Assembly (NCBI RefSeq): GCF_014805625.2
Contig: NW_023998651.1
Location: forward strand, 917,742 to 981,741
From: Glossina fuscipes
Lineage: Eukaryota > Arthropoda > Insecta > Diptera > Glossinidae
Length of the DNA stretch: 64,000 nt
Reading direction: 5' to 3'
Positions 1 through 8,328 of this stretch are shown here, piece after piece. The translations under genes and the position numbers were made by a program. Positions within the stretch are counted from its first letter, which is position 1; each line of letters starts with the position of its first letter. The notes beneath the pieces are model-generated. The model was not told the DNA's origin. It did not search any database and saw nothing but the letters and a program-made list of their open reading frames with translations.

Positions 1-566
1 CATTGTTTGTGCATCGCAAAGGAATTGAACATTCCCTTAAAAATTTCCCGCTCTTTTGGTGTTAAACCTCCCTGGATTTTGAAAGACTTCTCTTTTCACA
101 TCTCACTGTCTATGCACAAGAAAGAAGATACTCCAAATTACGTCTTCAGGAATCTAATAGCTGAATAAACCCAAGTATTGGAGAGTACTGGTTGGAATCT
201 TTTGTACCCAGACGGCTCAAAATCTCCTGGTCTGCCTCTTGCTTGTGCCACACATCGGTCACATCGTTTATTCGGAAATGAGCAGGCTGATCGAGCGTCG
301 AAGGATGCTGCTTCTGCTCCTCTAATTATGAATGATGTCATGGAAAAGTTGAGCCTTCAAAGATATTTTGGAAGAAAAGTTAAAGAGAAAATTGCAGAAC
401 AAAATTTAAAATACCATCATCAACTCTACTCTTCCATTAATCATCAATTAACTCCACCTTGAATGGAAATTGAAGAATTCTTCCTCCCCAATCTGATGTT
501 GTGGACAAACTCTCACTATAAAGCACATTCTCTGCGACTGCCTTAACTTTTCCTTGGCTAGAAGTA
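1..566 (+). pseudogene. I-like LINE ORF2 remnant (RNase H region), copy 1
   Basis: This is the 3' part of a non-LTR retrotransposon polymerase that runs in from beyond the window edge. The conceptual translation carries the PPW...L..HK..TP linker typical of I/R1-type ORF2 proteins (about 60-170), then the RNase H start LLYPDGSK and the later motif GNEQADRASKDA. The catalytic D of YTDGS has become P-D-G. The whole block between these motifs, which holds the catalytic E and second D in the sister copy at 50411-51631, is missing, so RNase H is dead. An in-frame stop lies near 165. The reading frame continues to about 462 and the element then runs into a Tigger insertion at 567. The family is firm because the sister copy matches across the whole stretch. 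Confidence 0.8.
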
Positions 567-590
567 CAGTCCAACCTGTTTTTGTGCGGT
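567..590 (+). repeat. left terminal inverted repeat of Tigger element
   Basis: This 24-bp end starts CAGTCCAACCTG and pairs with 1953-1976. It follows the TA target duplicate at 565-566. Confidence 0.92.
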
Positions 591-789
591 GCTTTTTATG
601 CGCTTTTTTTTGTGCGATTCTTTTTGTGCGATTCTTTTTTTTGTGCGATTCTTTTTGTGCGATTCTTTTTTTGTGCGGTATATGAATATCGACACATTGA
701 ATTTCGCCGAGAGGTTAGGTCAATCTGAACTGTGTTGGTATCACTTTTTTTGCTATCAGTGTGTATGTACACATCGCAACAGCCATTTT

Positions 790-1664
790 CATACCTATTG
801 CATGGTTCAACGATTGCTTCGTACCAGAAGTTGAAAAATATATGATAGAAATGGATCGTCCTTTTAAAGTGTTGTTAATTGTTGACAATGCACCCGGTCA
901 TCCTTGTTTAGAGCATCCTAATGTACAAGTAGTGTTTTTACCACCCAATACGACTAGCCTTATACAACCATTGGACCAGGGCATAATCGCAACTTTTAAG
1001 AAACACTATGCGAAAATAACTTTCAGATACACTTTGAAAAACTAGAAAACTATGGAATAAGCCTGACTGAAGTATGGAAAAAGTTTTCGATTTTAGACTG
1101 CATAAACCACGCCACTGCAGCAATTACTCAAATAAAACAATACACTTTAAATTCGTGCTGGAAAGCGGTCTGGCCTGAATGTGTCATTAATAGAAATGTA
1201 ACCGACAACACATTCACTTTATCATCAGATATCATTGCGCTAGCACATCAAATCTGCGGAGAAGGTTTTGACTCTTTCTGCGAAAATGATCTTATTGAAA
1301 TGATTGAGGACGAAACCGTAAATGATAGTGACATTATCAATAACTTAACAGATCATGAAGACGGACAAGAAGAACCGGAATCTATTACAGCGGATAAAAT
1401 ATATGCAGGGACCCAGCTTTGCAGTAAATTGGAAAAGCATTTTCTTAAAATAGATAACAATTCTCAAAGAAGTTTGAAATTCCAAAAAGAGCTTCGATTG
1501 TGTATATCTGGCTATCGCGACGTTTACAAACAGCTGACCAAACGACCGTCGTCGCCGCCTACATGTTAACAAAAAATAAATCAACTATAGTATCTTCAAG
1601 TGACGAAAGCGATTACGAACCAGTTCATCGCAAAAATATGCGCGTTTTGAACTACGACGAGTAG
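790..1664 (+). pseudogene. Tigger/pogo transposase, C-terminal catalytic part
   Basis: The segment encodes the C-terminal half of a DDE transposase of the pogo/Tigger (DDE_1) family. Visible motifs in order are WFNDCFVPEV, then the second catalytic Asp in LLIVDNAPGH, then FLPPNTTSLIQPLDQGII, which holds the third Asp. These are followed by the family tail (SLTEVWKKF, SCWKAVWPE) and an acidic C-terminus ending at the TAG at 1662-1664. The reading frame shifts near 1030-1045 and again near 1555, and no N-terminal DNA-binding domain is present. It therefore cannot make a transposase, although its ends could still be mobilised by one. Confidence 0.85.
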
Positions 1665-1952
1665 TATTGAATTATGTACATTTTGAAACTTTCTCCTTGT
1701 TTAAAATTAGAAATTAAAATTTTTTTAAATGTTTCAATGTGTAATTTAATTATTTATTTTGTTTGGAAAGCACTTTCTTGCTATTTCGTGAAGCTTTGAC
1801 ATATTTTCTAAGTGAGACTTTATTTATGCGGTCCCTCTCTAACGCATAAAAAAATTTTCTTTAATATGCTGTGAACAATTATTTCTTATAGCTATTTATA
1901 AAGTTTTTGAATATTTTTTTTTTGTGCGATTCTTTTTCTGCGGTCCCTATCT

Positions 1953-1976
1953 ACCGCACAAAAACAGGTTGCACTG
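1953..1976 (-). repeat. right terminal inverted repeat of Tigger element
   Basis: The reverse complement starts CAGTGCAACCTG and differs from the left end at one position. TA follows at 1977-1978. Confidence 0.92.
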
Positions 1977-1978
1977 TA

Positions 1979-2195
1979 TTGCATTTGGAACGATTAACCC
2001 TTTGCACATTCTAAAATCAGCTTCAGGATAGAATATCAATTCAATATACTACTTTATTAATACTACTAAGCTCATTATCTAATGTACATTTATTTAAATT
2101 AGAGCCGATAGACTGTGTTGCTAGTACTCAATGTATTTTTTTAGTCTAAGAATTTATTTCATTAACCTAAAATTATAATAATAATAATAATAAAA
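1979..2195 (+). mobile_element. I-like LINE copy 1, 3' end with TAA-repeat tail
   Basis: The LINE interrupted at 566 continues here. It includes the end of ORF2, a short 3' UTR (CCGATAGACTGTG, then TTTAGTCTAAGAATTTATTT) and a terminal run of TAA/ATA triplets at about 2175-2194. The same tail ends the sister copy at 50411-50500 in reverse. A TAA-type tail is characteristic of I-clade LINEs. The tail also matches the 3' part of the SINE at 44504-44674. Confidence 0.85.
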
Positions 2196-3829
2196 ATAAA
2201 AAAATGAAATTCGCTTTAGAAACTGTGTTAGATACGGTATAAAGAATTAAAGATTTCAGGAGTAAAGATTTTTATTTTCAGCTTAGAAATTGATAAGTTA
2301 TTATTAAAATTGTATGTAAACTAACAATAAGATTAAGGAAAAAGTAGAAAAGCACCTAGCGAACCAAAACAGAAAAAGGATCAAAAAGAAAAATAAACAA
2401 ACGGAAAAAGAAATGCAGCAATTATAGTTCGTTGATATGAGACTATCACGGCAGTTCCTGCTATAACGCTTACAGTCGTATTCTGGTGTTGCCATTGTTC
2501 GAGTATCATAAAATTTATGCTTGTGTTTGCTTTTCGTAATTGTTGGCATTTTATTTCCCATTTCATAATCTGAACACTAATTATGTATTTTTTAGTTAAC
2601 TATCTCTCCTTTAGAATTCATTTAAAAAAAATAATGACAAAGCAAGGGATAAATTTCATGTTTGTTTGCCTAAAATGATGCAAGCAATAACAACACGATA
2701 TAAACGTAAATAAAAACGAAACGATGAAAAATTTTTAACGAAATGAAATAAAGTGAAATATTTGGCACTTTTAACAAAAAAAAAACATTAAAAAATATTA
2801 AAAATTGCATCTAATGAGTTGCAGTGCCCTTTGAACCGTCGCGTACTTACACATATTATGCGGAATGGAATGACCTGAACTTCTAATGAGTTATGGATAG
2901 TAAAGTGCCGGCCATTTTGATTGTAAATACATAAAGTTACGCACATTAGCTTAGCATTGCAAGAGAAGCAGTTTGTGAAGTGCGTACGTGCGCTATTAAG
3001 CAAAAATTAATAGTGATCTAACATGAAGAAAAAGAACAATAAGTAAGTATTTCTCTGATTAATTCCATAGATTCTTTTCAGTAATCACTGGCACATGCAG
3101 ACAAATTACAACGGGACAAACGGAGGCAATGCTGTCTTTCATCGTGCACCATCCAAACATGATCACAAATTTCAACCGAAATACTGTCGAACTAAATTCA
3201 ATGCGTTTACCAAAAAAAAATACCAAGATCGTTAAAACTAAGTGTTCAGAAATTATACTAACATTTTGTTTGCATTCGTTTTATTTTTACACCTTTTCCG
3301 AGTTTAGCCGAACCACAAATTCATGTCGAAAAGAATATTGAGTTTCAATAAATTATCCCAAAAAAGAACCGGAGGAGCGCCAAGGGAGCAAGTGGTATTG
3401 ACTGCACAGAAAGAGTGAATTGTCGAGATTATCCTTTATATTCAATTTTCACAAAATGTATCTTAAAATGCATTTATTCCTTATCTTTTATATCTACTCG
3501 TCGAGTGGTGGGTTTTAATCATTTATTGATCCTTTGCGCTTTATCAGTGATAGCAACAGTGCCGAGTTAAGAGAATTAGTTACATAATTGGAGTAAAAAA
3601 AACCAATTTACTTGCCTTTCATATATTAAAAACTTCTTGCTTGGTTCAGCTGTTGGTAACTAAAAAATTTTGTTTGGTACTTATTTTATTTTCAAAATTG
3701 TGGCTGGTTTCTCTTATATATGCAACTTGAAACAACCAATACTAACAACCTGGACTTGTAACATGCTGAAAAGTGGATTACAAGCCATGTCATCCTTTTT
3801 TAGTTTGGACGCTTATGCTTACACAACAG
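2196..3829. other. AT-rich stretch, no recognised gene
   Basis: Homopolymer-rich A/T DNA. The short open frames have no recognisable domain. The only structure I can support is one copy of a dispersed repeat near 3640-3770 (listed separately). The somewhat less AT-rich block 2810-2990 has no match elsewhere in the window that I could find. Confidence 0.5.
3640..3770 (+). repeat. dispersed repeat R3, copy 1
   Basis: This copy resembles 38685-38820 and 42500-42640 in the same orientation. Shared blocks in order are a TTCAGCTGTTGG-like start, ATTTTG, TATTTTCAA, GTTTCTCTTATATATGCAA and finally CAACCAATACTAA. It has no coding potential. It could be a MITE or an LTR fragment. Confidence 0.5.
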
Positions 3830-4650
3830 ATTACTAAAAACCACAAAAAGATAATAAGAACCACCGTTCATCTCACTGGCAACAAAATATGGCCTGTGAT
3901 CTGTCAGTGATAGTGCGCAGATTAAAGCTGTTAACCTTAAAATTCTGTCATAAACAATTTCGAAAACAGAAATTAAGTATGGATAAAGTGTAGAAAAATA
4001 CCAGGGTACAATATAGAACATTTTTAAATGTTAATTCTGTGCAATTTCCAGTTTTTTAATAGGAACAAACCGGAACAGCTTAAAGCAGGAAAGAATGAAA
4101 TATAATTTCGATAATCAATTTCTTGCTGCTTATGTTTAAATTTTCATTTCTATTAATGAATAGATAAAGATTTTTGGTAGTTAACTTCATGAATAACGTT
4201 GCTAATATGGCAGTTTAAGTTCAGTTTAGGATATCATATTATACCTAAATATTTAACTTCACTCTCCTAAAGGATAGCAATGCCATCCATTTTCAAGACA
4301 TGTTGGGCGTACGTTTACGAGTAAAAATATCACTTGAGCCTTATGACCATCAAATAGAATCTCCCTTTTTTTGAAAATCGCGTCCGTTTAAACAATTGCC
4401 GCTTACAGATAGTCAATGACGTCATCACCAAAGATTACGGAACTAAGAATCGCAGCGTCGTCCACAAAAATTAAAACCATGCATTCACTTGGTAGTGACA
4501 TTTTTAAAGTGCAAATATAAAAGAGCATAGGTGATGCACAAGCTTGCGACCAACCTGTTTTAATTGCAATGAACTGGGAAAGCAACGGTCGCAGATAGAC
4601 GTTAAAACATCTTTCAAAAGGGTTGTAGCGTCCGCGTAGATGTGTGTAAC
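3830..4650 (-). pseudogene. Jockey-type LINE reverse transcriptase relic
   Basis: Read on the minus strand, the RT active-site region is recognisable around 4420-4560: SQACASPMLFYICTLKM (the GxPQGSxLSPxLFxLY block), then FVDDAAILSS, where the catalytic YADD equivalent is FVDD. Further downstream are HVLKMDGIAI and VKYLGI (about 4230-4330), the thumb-side motifs of Jockey/R1-type ORF2 proteins. Then comes an FEIVYDRILRLTA-like segment (about 3950), matching the usual QRFQSKILR region. Stops and frame changes are frequent, and no endonuclease or ends are visible, so this is an old fragment. The clade assignment is by motif only. Confidence 0.6.
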
Positions 4651-5019
4651 TGGCTTCCGTCAGTCGGCTTTGTTCCTGCTCTTCATAAATGTAGTAGAGC
4701 TATTCATAATAACGGAATTCCGTTAATTAAGGACTATTTTCATAATTCTCTGCTCAAACAGTAGTACTATTTAGAGGGAGAATTTTGAAATGAGAACAAG
4801 GTCCGAAATCCGTATGTATAGCATTACGGTAGTTTTTTTAATATAAAATGCAAGATAAAAGGTGTGCGATAAAGAGTTGAGGAGTGCAAGCTTTTAAAGT
4901 TGGAAGAAAAACAATCACTACGGATTAATGTGCTCGTAAGAAAAGAATAAAATTAGGGTATATAAATTAAGTTACATAAATATGGATATACACGTATATA
5001 TACGTAGTCAATAAATAGC
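4651..5019. other. AT-rich stretch, nothing recognised
   Basis: No open frame, terminal repeat or RNA-like fold stands out here. Confidence 0.4.
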
Positions 5020-5860
5020 ATGAAATCAAAAAAGTGCCTGAACAATAAAACTAAGAAACGCTATTAATAAACAAATGTACATAGCATATATATGAATTGA
5101 ACGTAATTTATGCTTAGTTTTAATTCCGTGTTTTAACGCGACTTGTAAATAAAAATCGAATTGATGCAGAAAAGAATAAAAAGAAAAAATGGTGAAAATA
5201 TTTTAACGCAAACAGGGAATTTTAAAGGATAAAAAAAAAAAAAAAATTAAAGTTCTGGTCAACCTGCAAAACAATCTTCATACTTTCAATTTTTCCATTA
5301 CGCTGCAGTAGCAGGATGTTTTCTAATAATATTCACCATAATAATGCCATCAATGCACCGTTTTGTGTCGCTGTATATGGTGAGTTTGCATCATCACTTA
5401 TGGATCGTACCGTTGGCATTGGCACGTCTTCGACAACCTTCTTCTTGCCAATATTTGGTGGGGGAAACAATCTCGACTGATGTCTGCAAAGATGGATCAT
5501 CATCAAGCTTAAGACTCCTAAGGAACGTATTGATCATCGTGTTGATTGTTTTCTTTTTGCGGAATGGTATTTGATGGGTTACAATACGGAACGTATTGAT
5601 AGTGTGCCAGCATCTTTCACAATTAAGTCATCGACAAATGGTACCGTAGATAGGGTATTTGATTTGTATTAGATTTTCTTACACGTTGACATTTACGTAG
5701 CTTTTAGATTAATGTCTATTATTTTCGTGTTTGTTCACATATATGATTAAGGGAATATAAAAAAAAGAGATTAAAACACAAATTAAGTGAAATTACTATT
5801 ATGCTAATAGAAATTAAACATTTTCTTCTATATAGCCGGGATATATGCATGTGTGCGTGT
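5020..5860 (+). repeat. interspersed repeat F1, copy A (inverted relative to 20960-21800)
   Basis: The stretch matches the reverse complement of 20960-21800 block by block. Shared blocks include GTGCCTGAAC, ACGCTATTAAT, AACTTGTAAATAAAAAT (Y at one site), a central block with GCCAGCATCTTTCACAATTA-like sequence, and GGTATTTGATTTGTATTAGAT. The only open frame (about 5344-5574) lacks a known domain and is not conserved in copy B. It is probably a non-autonomous or badly decayed element. No ends or target duplication are defined. Confidence 0.65.
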
Positions 5861-6855
5861 GAGCATAGGAAAATACCTTTGGGTATTGACAACGAGAATC
5901 GCAGACAGGTTCAGTTATTCGTGGCTTAAAATATTCCTTTCTTTTTGATATGATATATATATGTACATATATATAAAGAGAAGGAGAAGGAATGGAAAGC
6001 AAAAGAAAAAAGGAAGAAATGTGAGTGTATCTGACCCAATCTGGCAGCGAAAAACTTTAATCCAGCCACTACCTATATATATTACAGGCTTTATACGATT
6101 TTAATAAGAAGAAAAAAATTTTTACGAAGCATTTTTAAAGTGAGTTCAATGTGTCAAATTGATTTGAAAGCAACTTTGATAAAAAAAAAGCAAAACCATT
6201 CCAGCAGAACTTTCAAAATTAAAGTTTGATTAACAAAATGAAGAATTTGGAACAATATTATGCTCCTTTTTGAATCCAAACAGTTGCTAAAGAAATATGT
6301 AATTGTCATTGATATAGGAAATAAGCTTCTCTTTGGAGATATTTTTCAAAATTTTAGTAACTAGCGAAAGCAGGCTTATCAGCTGTAACGGATATGCCTG
6401 CAAATCTTCCGTCTGTCTGAATATCGAACTACAACCTTATTTTTAGAGATACTCTTAAGTGCCACTCGAAGAAGTTCGGAGGTTATAGAAACGAACGCAC
6501 ACATCATTGCTGAGCTAGCTAGTTGGGGAGATATGTGTGGGTCGTAAATGTTTGTGTCACGGACACTTCGCAGACGGTTACACCTAAAAGGAATGCACAT
6601 ACTTTACCCTTATATTAATAAACGTACGGACGAAACCTACTTGCCGGAACGGCAGATCATAAGCCCTGGGTCATTCTGCACGCTACCCCACCTATCATTC
6701 CCTTCGGCCCATGATTTCTAACGTGAGAACACAAAGTTGGGGCCCAATGACCATCTAACCTCATGTTGCCAAAAAATAACTCTAGCACATTTTTGTTTTT
6801 TTCTCTTAATTCATATCACTTTCAATAGGAAAAACAATATAAATGTCTCTACATC
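5861..6855. other. mostly unassigned, contains a short dispersed repeat
   Basis: The segment 6640-6770 shares CTTCGGCCCATGAT and AAGTTGGGGCCC with 55340-55395 (CTTTGGCCCATGAT, GAAGTTGGGCCC), so it is part of another dispersed repeat. The rest shows AT-rich DNA and a TATATATG microsatellite near 5951-5975, with no supportable gene. Confidence 0.4.
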
Positions 6856-6859
6856 AGTT
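6854..6859 (+). promoter_or_regulatory. initiator (Inr) of internal CR1-like promoter
   Basis: TCAGTT matches the insect initiator consensus. Its A (6856) coincides with the inferred first base of the element, as expected when transcription start defines the 5' end of a LINE. Confidence 0.55.
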
Positions 6860-6882
6860 TGGCAACTCTGCGCGTGTCTTGT

Positions 6883-6887
6883 AGTCG
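6883..6887 (+). promoter_or_regulatory. downstream promoter element (DPE) at +28
   Basis: AGTCG fits the RGWYV consensus and begins exactly at +28 from 6856. In copy C the same AGTCG is at 63966-63962, again +28 from its AGTTTGG start. Inr plus DPE at this spacing is the known arrangement in Drosophila Jockey-group LINEs. Confidence 0.6.
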
Positions 6888-7266
6888 CGTTTTTATTCTG
6901 TCAACAAATATATCAATTTTTTTAGTTATATTTCTTAACTTTTTGCTTTATTCGTGTTTAAATTTAAAAAATTCTCTAAAAGAATAAAGTGTGAATTTAT
7001 TGTATATGAATTTATTAACCATTTATGTGAAAAAATCATTTTGGTTTATTGTAAGCAACTATTGAGCTCTTGGTAAAAGTCTCTCTTTTTGCCTTTTAAT
7101 CTGTGTTTACAGTTTCCGTTAGTTTTCGCTCTATATTTACAGTGGGCAGGGAAGTGAGAAATTTGCTTTAATTTTCCTGAAAATTTGTGCCGTGGAAAAA
7201 TAATTTTTTTTTGTTTTTCTTTTTCGTTTTTTTTTTTTCCTTCTTAAGCTACTTTTTTTGTTTTCA

Positions 7267-8328
7267 ATGGACATGGATTGTTTATTTACTCCATGTCGTG
7301 CGAAAACTGGCCCTGAATCTGAACGATTCATTTCTTGCTGGTTGTGTGATCGTTTTGGACATGCAAAGTGTGCTGGTATTACCGGCCGTGCTGCTGATGC
7401 AGTCCTTGACCCTTCTAAAGGTTTACGATGGTCATGTCCTGACTGTAGAAAGCGGGATATTGATTTCTACAAGCTCTTCACGGAGACGAGAAATTGTTTC
7501 TCAGATTTGAGCAAAAATCTCGGCTCTTTGTGGGAGAAGTTTGAATTAATCAAGACTAGGTTTGATGAATGTCGGTATATTGCGCAGTCATCTTCCTCTC
7601 CAGTTAACATAGTCTCAACACATAGCGTAGCGTGTGGTTCGTCACCTCCTAAGTCCGTTTCGTTGGTGCAAGTTAGCGATTCCCTAAAGGCTACAAATAA
7701 TGTTAGTGTTTCTGCTACGGCTGAGTCGGTTGGTAACATAGATGTTACAAATAGTCCGAGAAGTCCTTCTGGCTTGAGCTATGCTGAAGTGGCAAGGGTA
7801 TCTCCTCCCATAGATGTCACTCAATCTTCTCAGGCGTCATCGCCCAAAACTAATAAGGGTAATAGTAAATCGTCCTCTCCTCCTCGCTGTTCGGGTGTAA
7901 ATGCTGGTCGCCAAACTGAGCAAGCTGCTCGTGCAAGTGTGGTTACCCCCTCTATATTTTCCCCAACTCATAACTCCCCATCCGTTAACCCTGCTGCTCC
8001 CAGTACTGACGACATATGCTTGAAGGCAGTTCCTCCCAGAAAGGCCATATTTGTGTCAAGACTGGCACCAGATACATCTGTTGAAAACATAAGGGGTTAT
8101 CTGGCTGCGAAAGCCCCTTCTGTCAATTTAAAGCGAGTTAGTATTTTCAAACTGGGTCCTTCTCAATCTAGAGCTATCTCATCTTTTAAAATTCTAGTTC
8201 CGACCGAAAATATGGATTTGATTTTAAATAAAACTTTGTGGCCGGTTGGATCATTAATTAAGGAATTTATCCCTCGGGACCGACCCCGTAATGCGAATGC
8301 ATTAGCTCTTTCCCCTTCAAAAAACTAA
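7267..8328 (+). CDS. CR1-like LINE ORF1 (PHD-like finger, RRM-like C-terminus)
   Basis: ORF1 of the LINE is expected to be the RNA-binding partner of the retrotransposition complex. The first ATG in the open frame is 7267; the frame is open from 7258 with TTG. Counting from 7258, residues C8, C13, C27, C30, H35, C38, C60 and C63 make a C4HC3 PHD-like zinc finger (CWLC, H..C, SCPDC). The middle is Ser/Pro-rich and probably disordered. Residues about 260-345 (KAIFVSRLAPDTS ... SFKILVP ... WPVGSLIKEFIPR) look like the RRM-like domain of CR1 ORF1 proteins. The frame is intact and ends at TAA 8326-8328, directly after a slippery heptamer. It is the only unbroken ORF1 in the window. Confidence 0.85.
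   Translation: MDMDCLFTPCRAKTGPESERFISCWLCDRFGHAKCAGITGRAADAVLDPSKGLRWSCPDCRKRDIDFYKLFTETRNCFSDLSKNLGSLWEKFELIKTRFDECRYIAQSSSSPVNIVSTHSVACGSSPPKSVSLVQVSDSLKATNNVSVSATAESVGNIDVTNSPRSPSGLSYAEVARVSPPIDVTQSSQASSPKTNKGNSKSSSPPRCSGVNAGRQTEQAARASVVTPSIFSPTHNSPSVNPAAPSTDDICLKAVPPRKAIFVSRLAPDTSVENIRGYLAAKAPSVNLKRVSIFKLGPSQSRAISSFKILVPTENMDLILNKTLWPVGSLIKEFIPRDRPRNANALALSPSKN
8319..8325 (+). promoter_or_regulatory. candidate -1 ribosomal frameshift heptamer A AAA AAC
   Basis: The ORF1 codons read tcA AAA AAC TAA. The heptamer is in the correct phase and touches the stop codon. A one-base backward slip moves the ribosome into the ORF2 frame at CTA 8325. I do not see a strong stem at the usual 5-9 nt spacing; only a short TTAGG/CCTAA hairpin lies about 40 nt downstream. 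Confidence 0.5.

Larger units (their letters stand above)
567..1976 (+). mobile_element. pogo/Tigger-type DNA transposon, internally deleted, nested in an I-like LINE
   Basis: The boundaries are exact. A 24-bp terminal inverted repeat (567-590 and 1953-1976, one mismatch) begins CAGT and contains TTTTTGTGCGGT. It is flanked by a TA duplication (565-566 and 1977-1978). The flanking LINE sequence resumes with no other loss, as judged from the sister LINE at 50411-51631. At about 1.4 kb it is shorter than an autonomous Tigger element, because the helix-turn-helix and first catalytic Asp part of the transposase are gone. Copies of a TGTGCGATTCTTTT-like unit (600-680, 1921-1936) and of GCGGTCCCT (1829, 1941) sit just inside the ends and may be subterminal binding sites. 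Confidence 0.92.

Noticed and set aside
7187..7510. Alternative frame over the start of ORF1
   Set aside because: Translation of the T-rich 5' UTR out of frame with the PHD-like finger.
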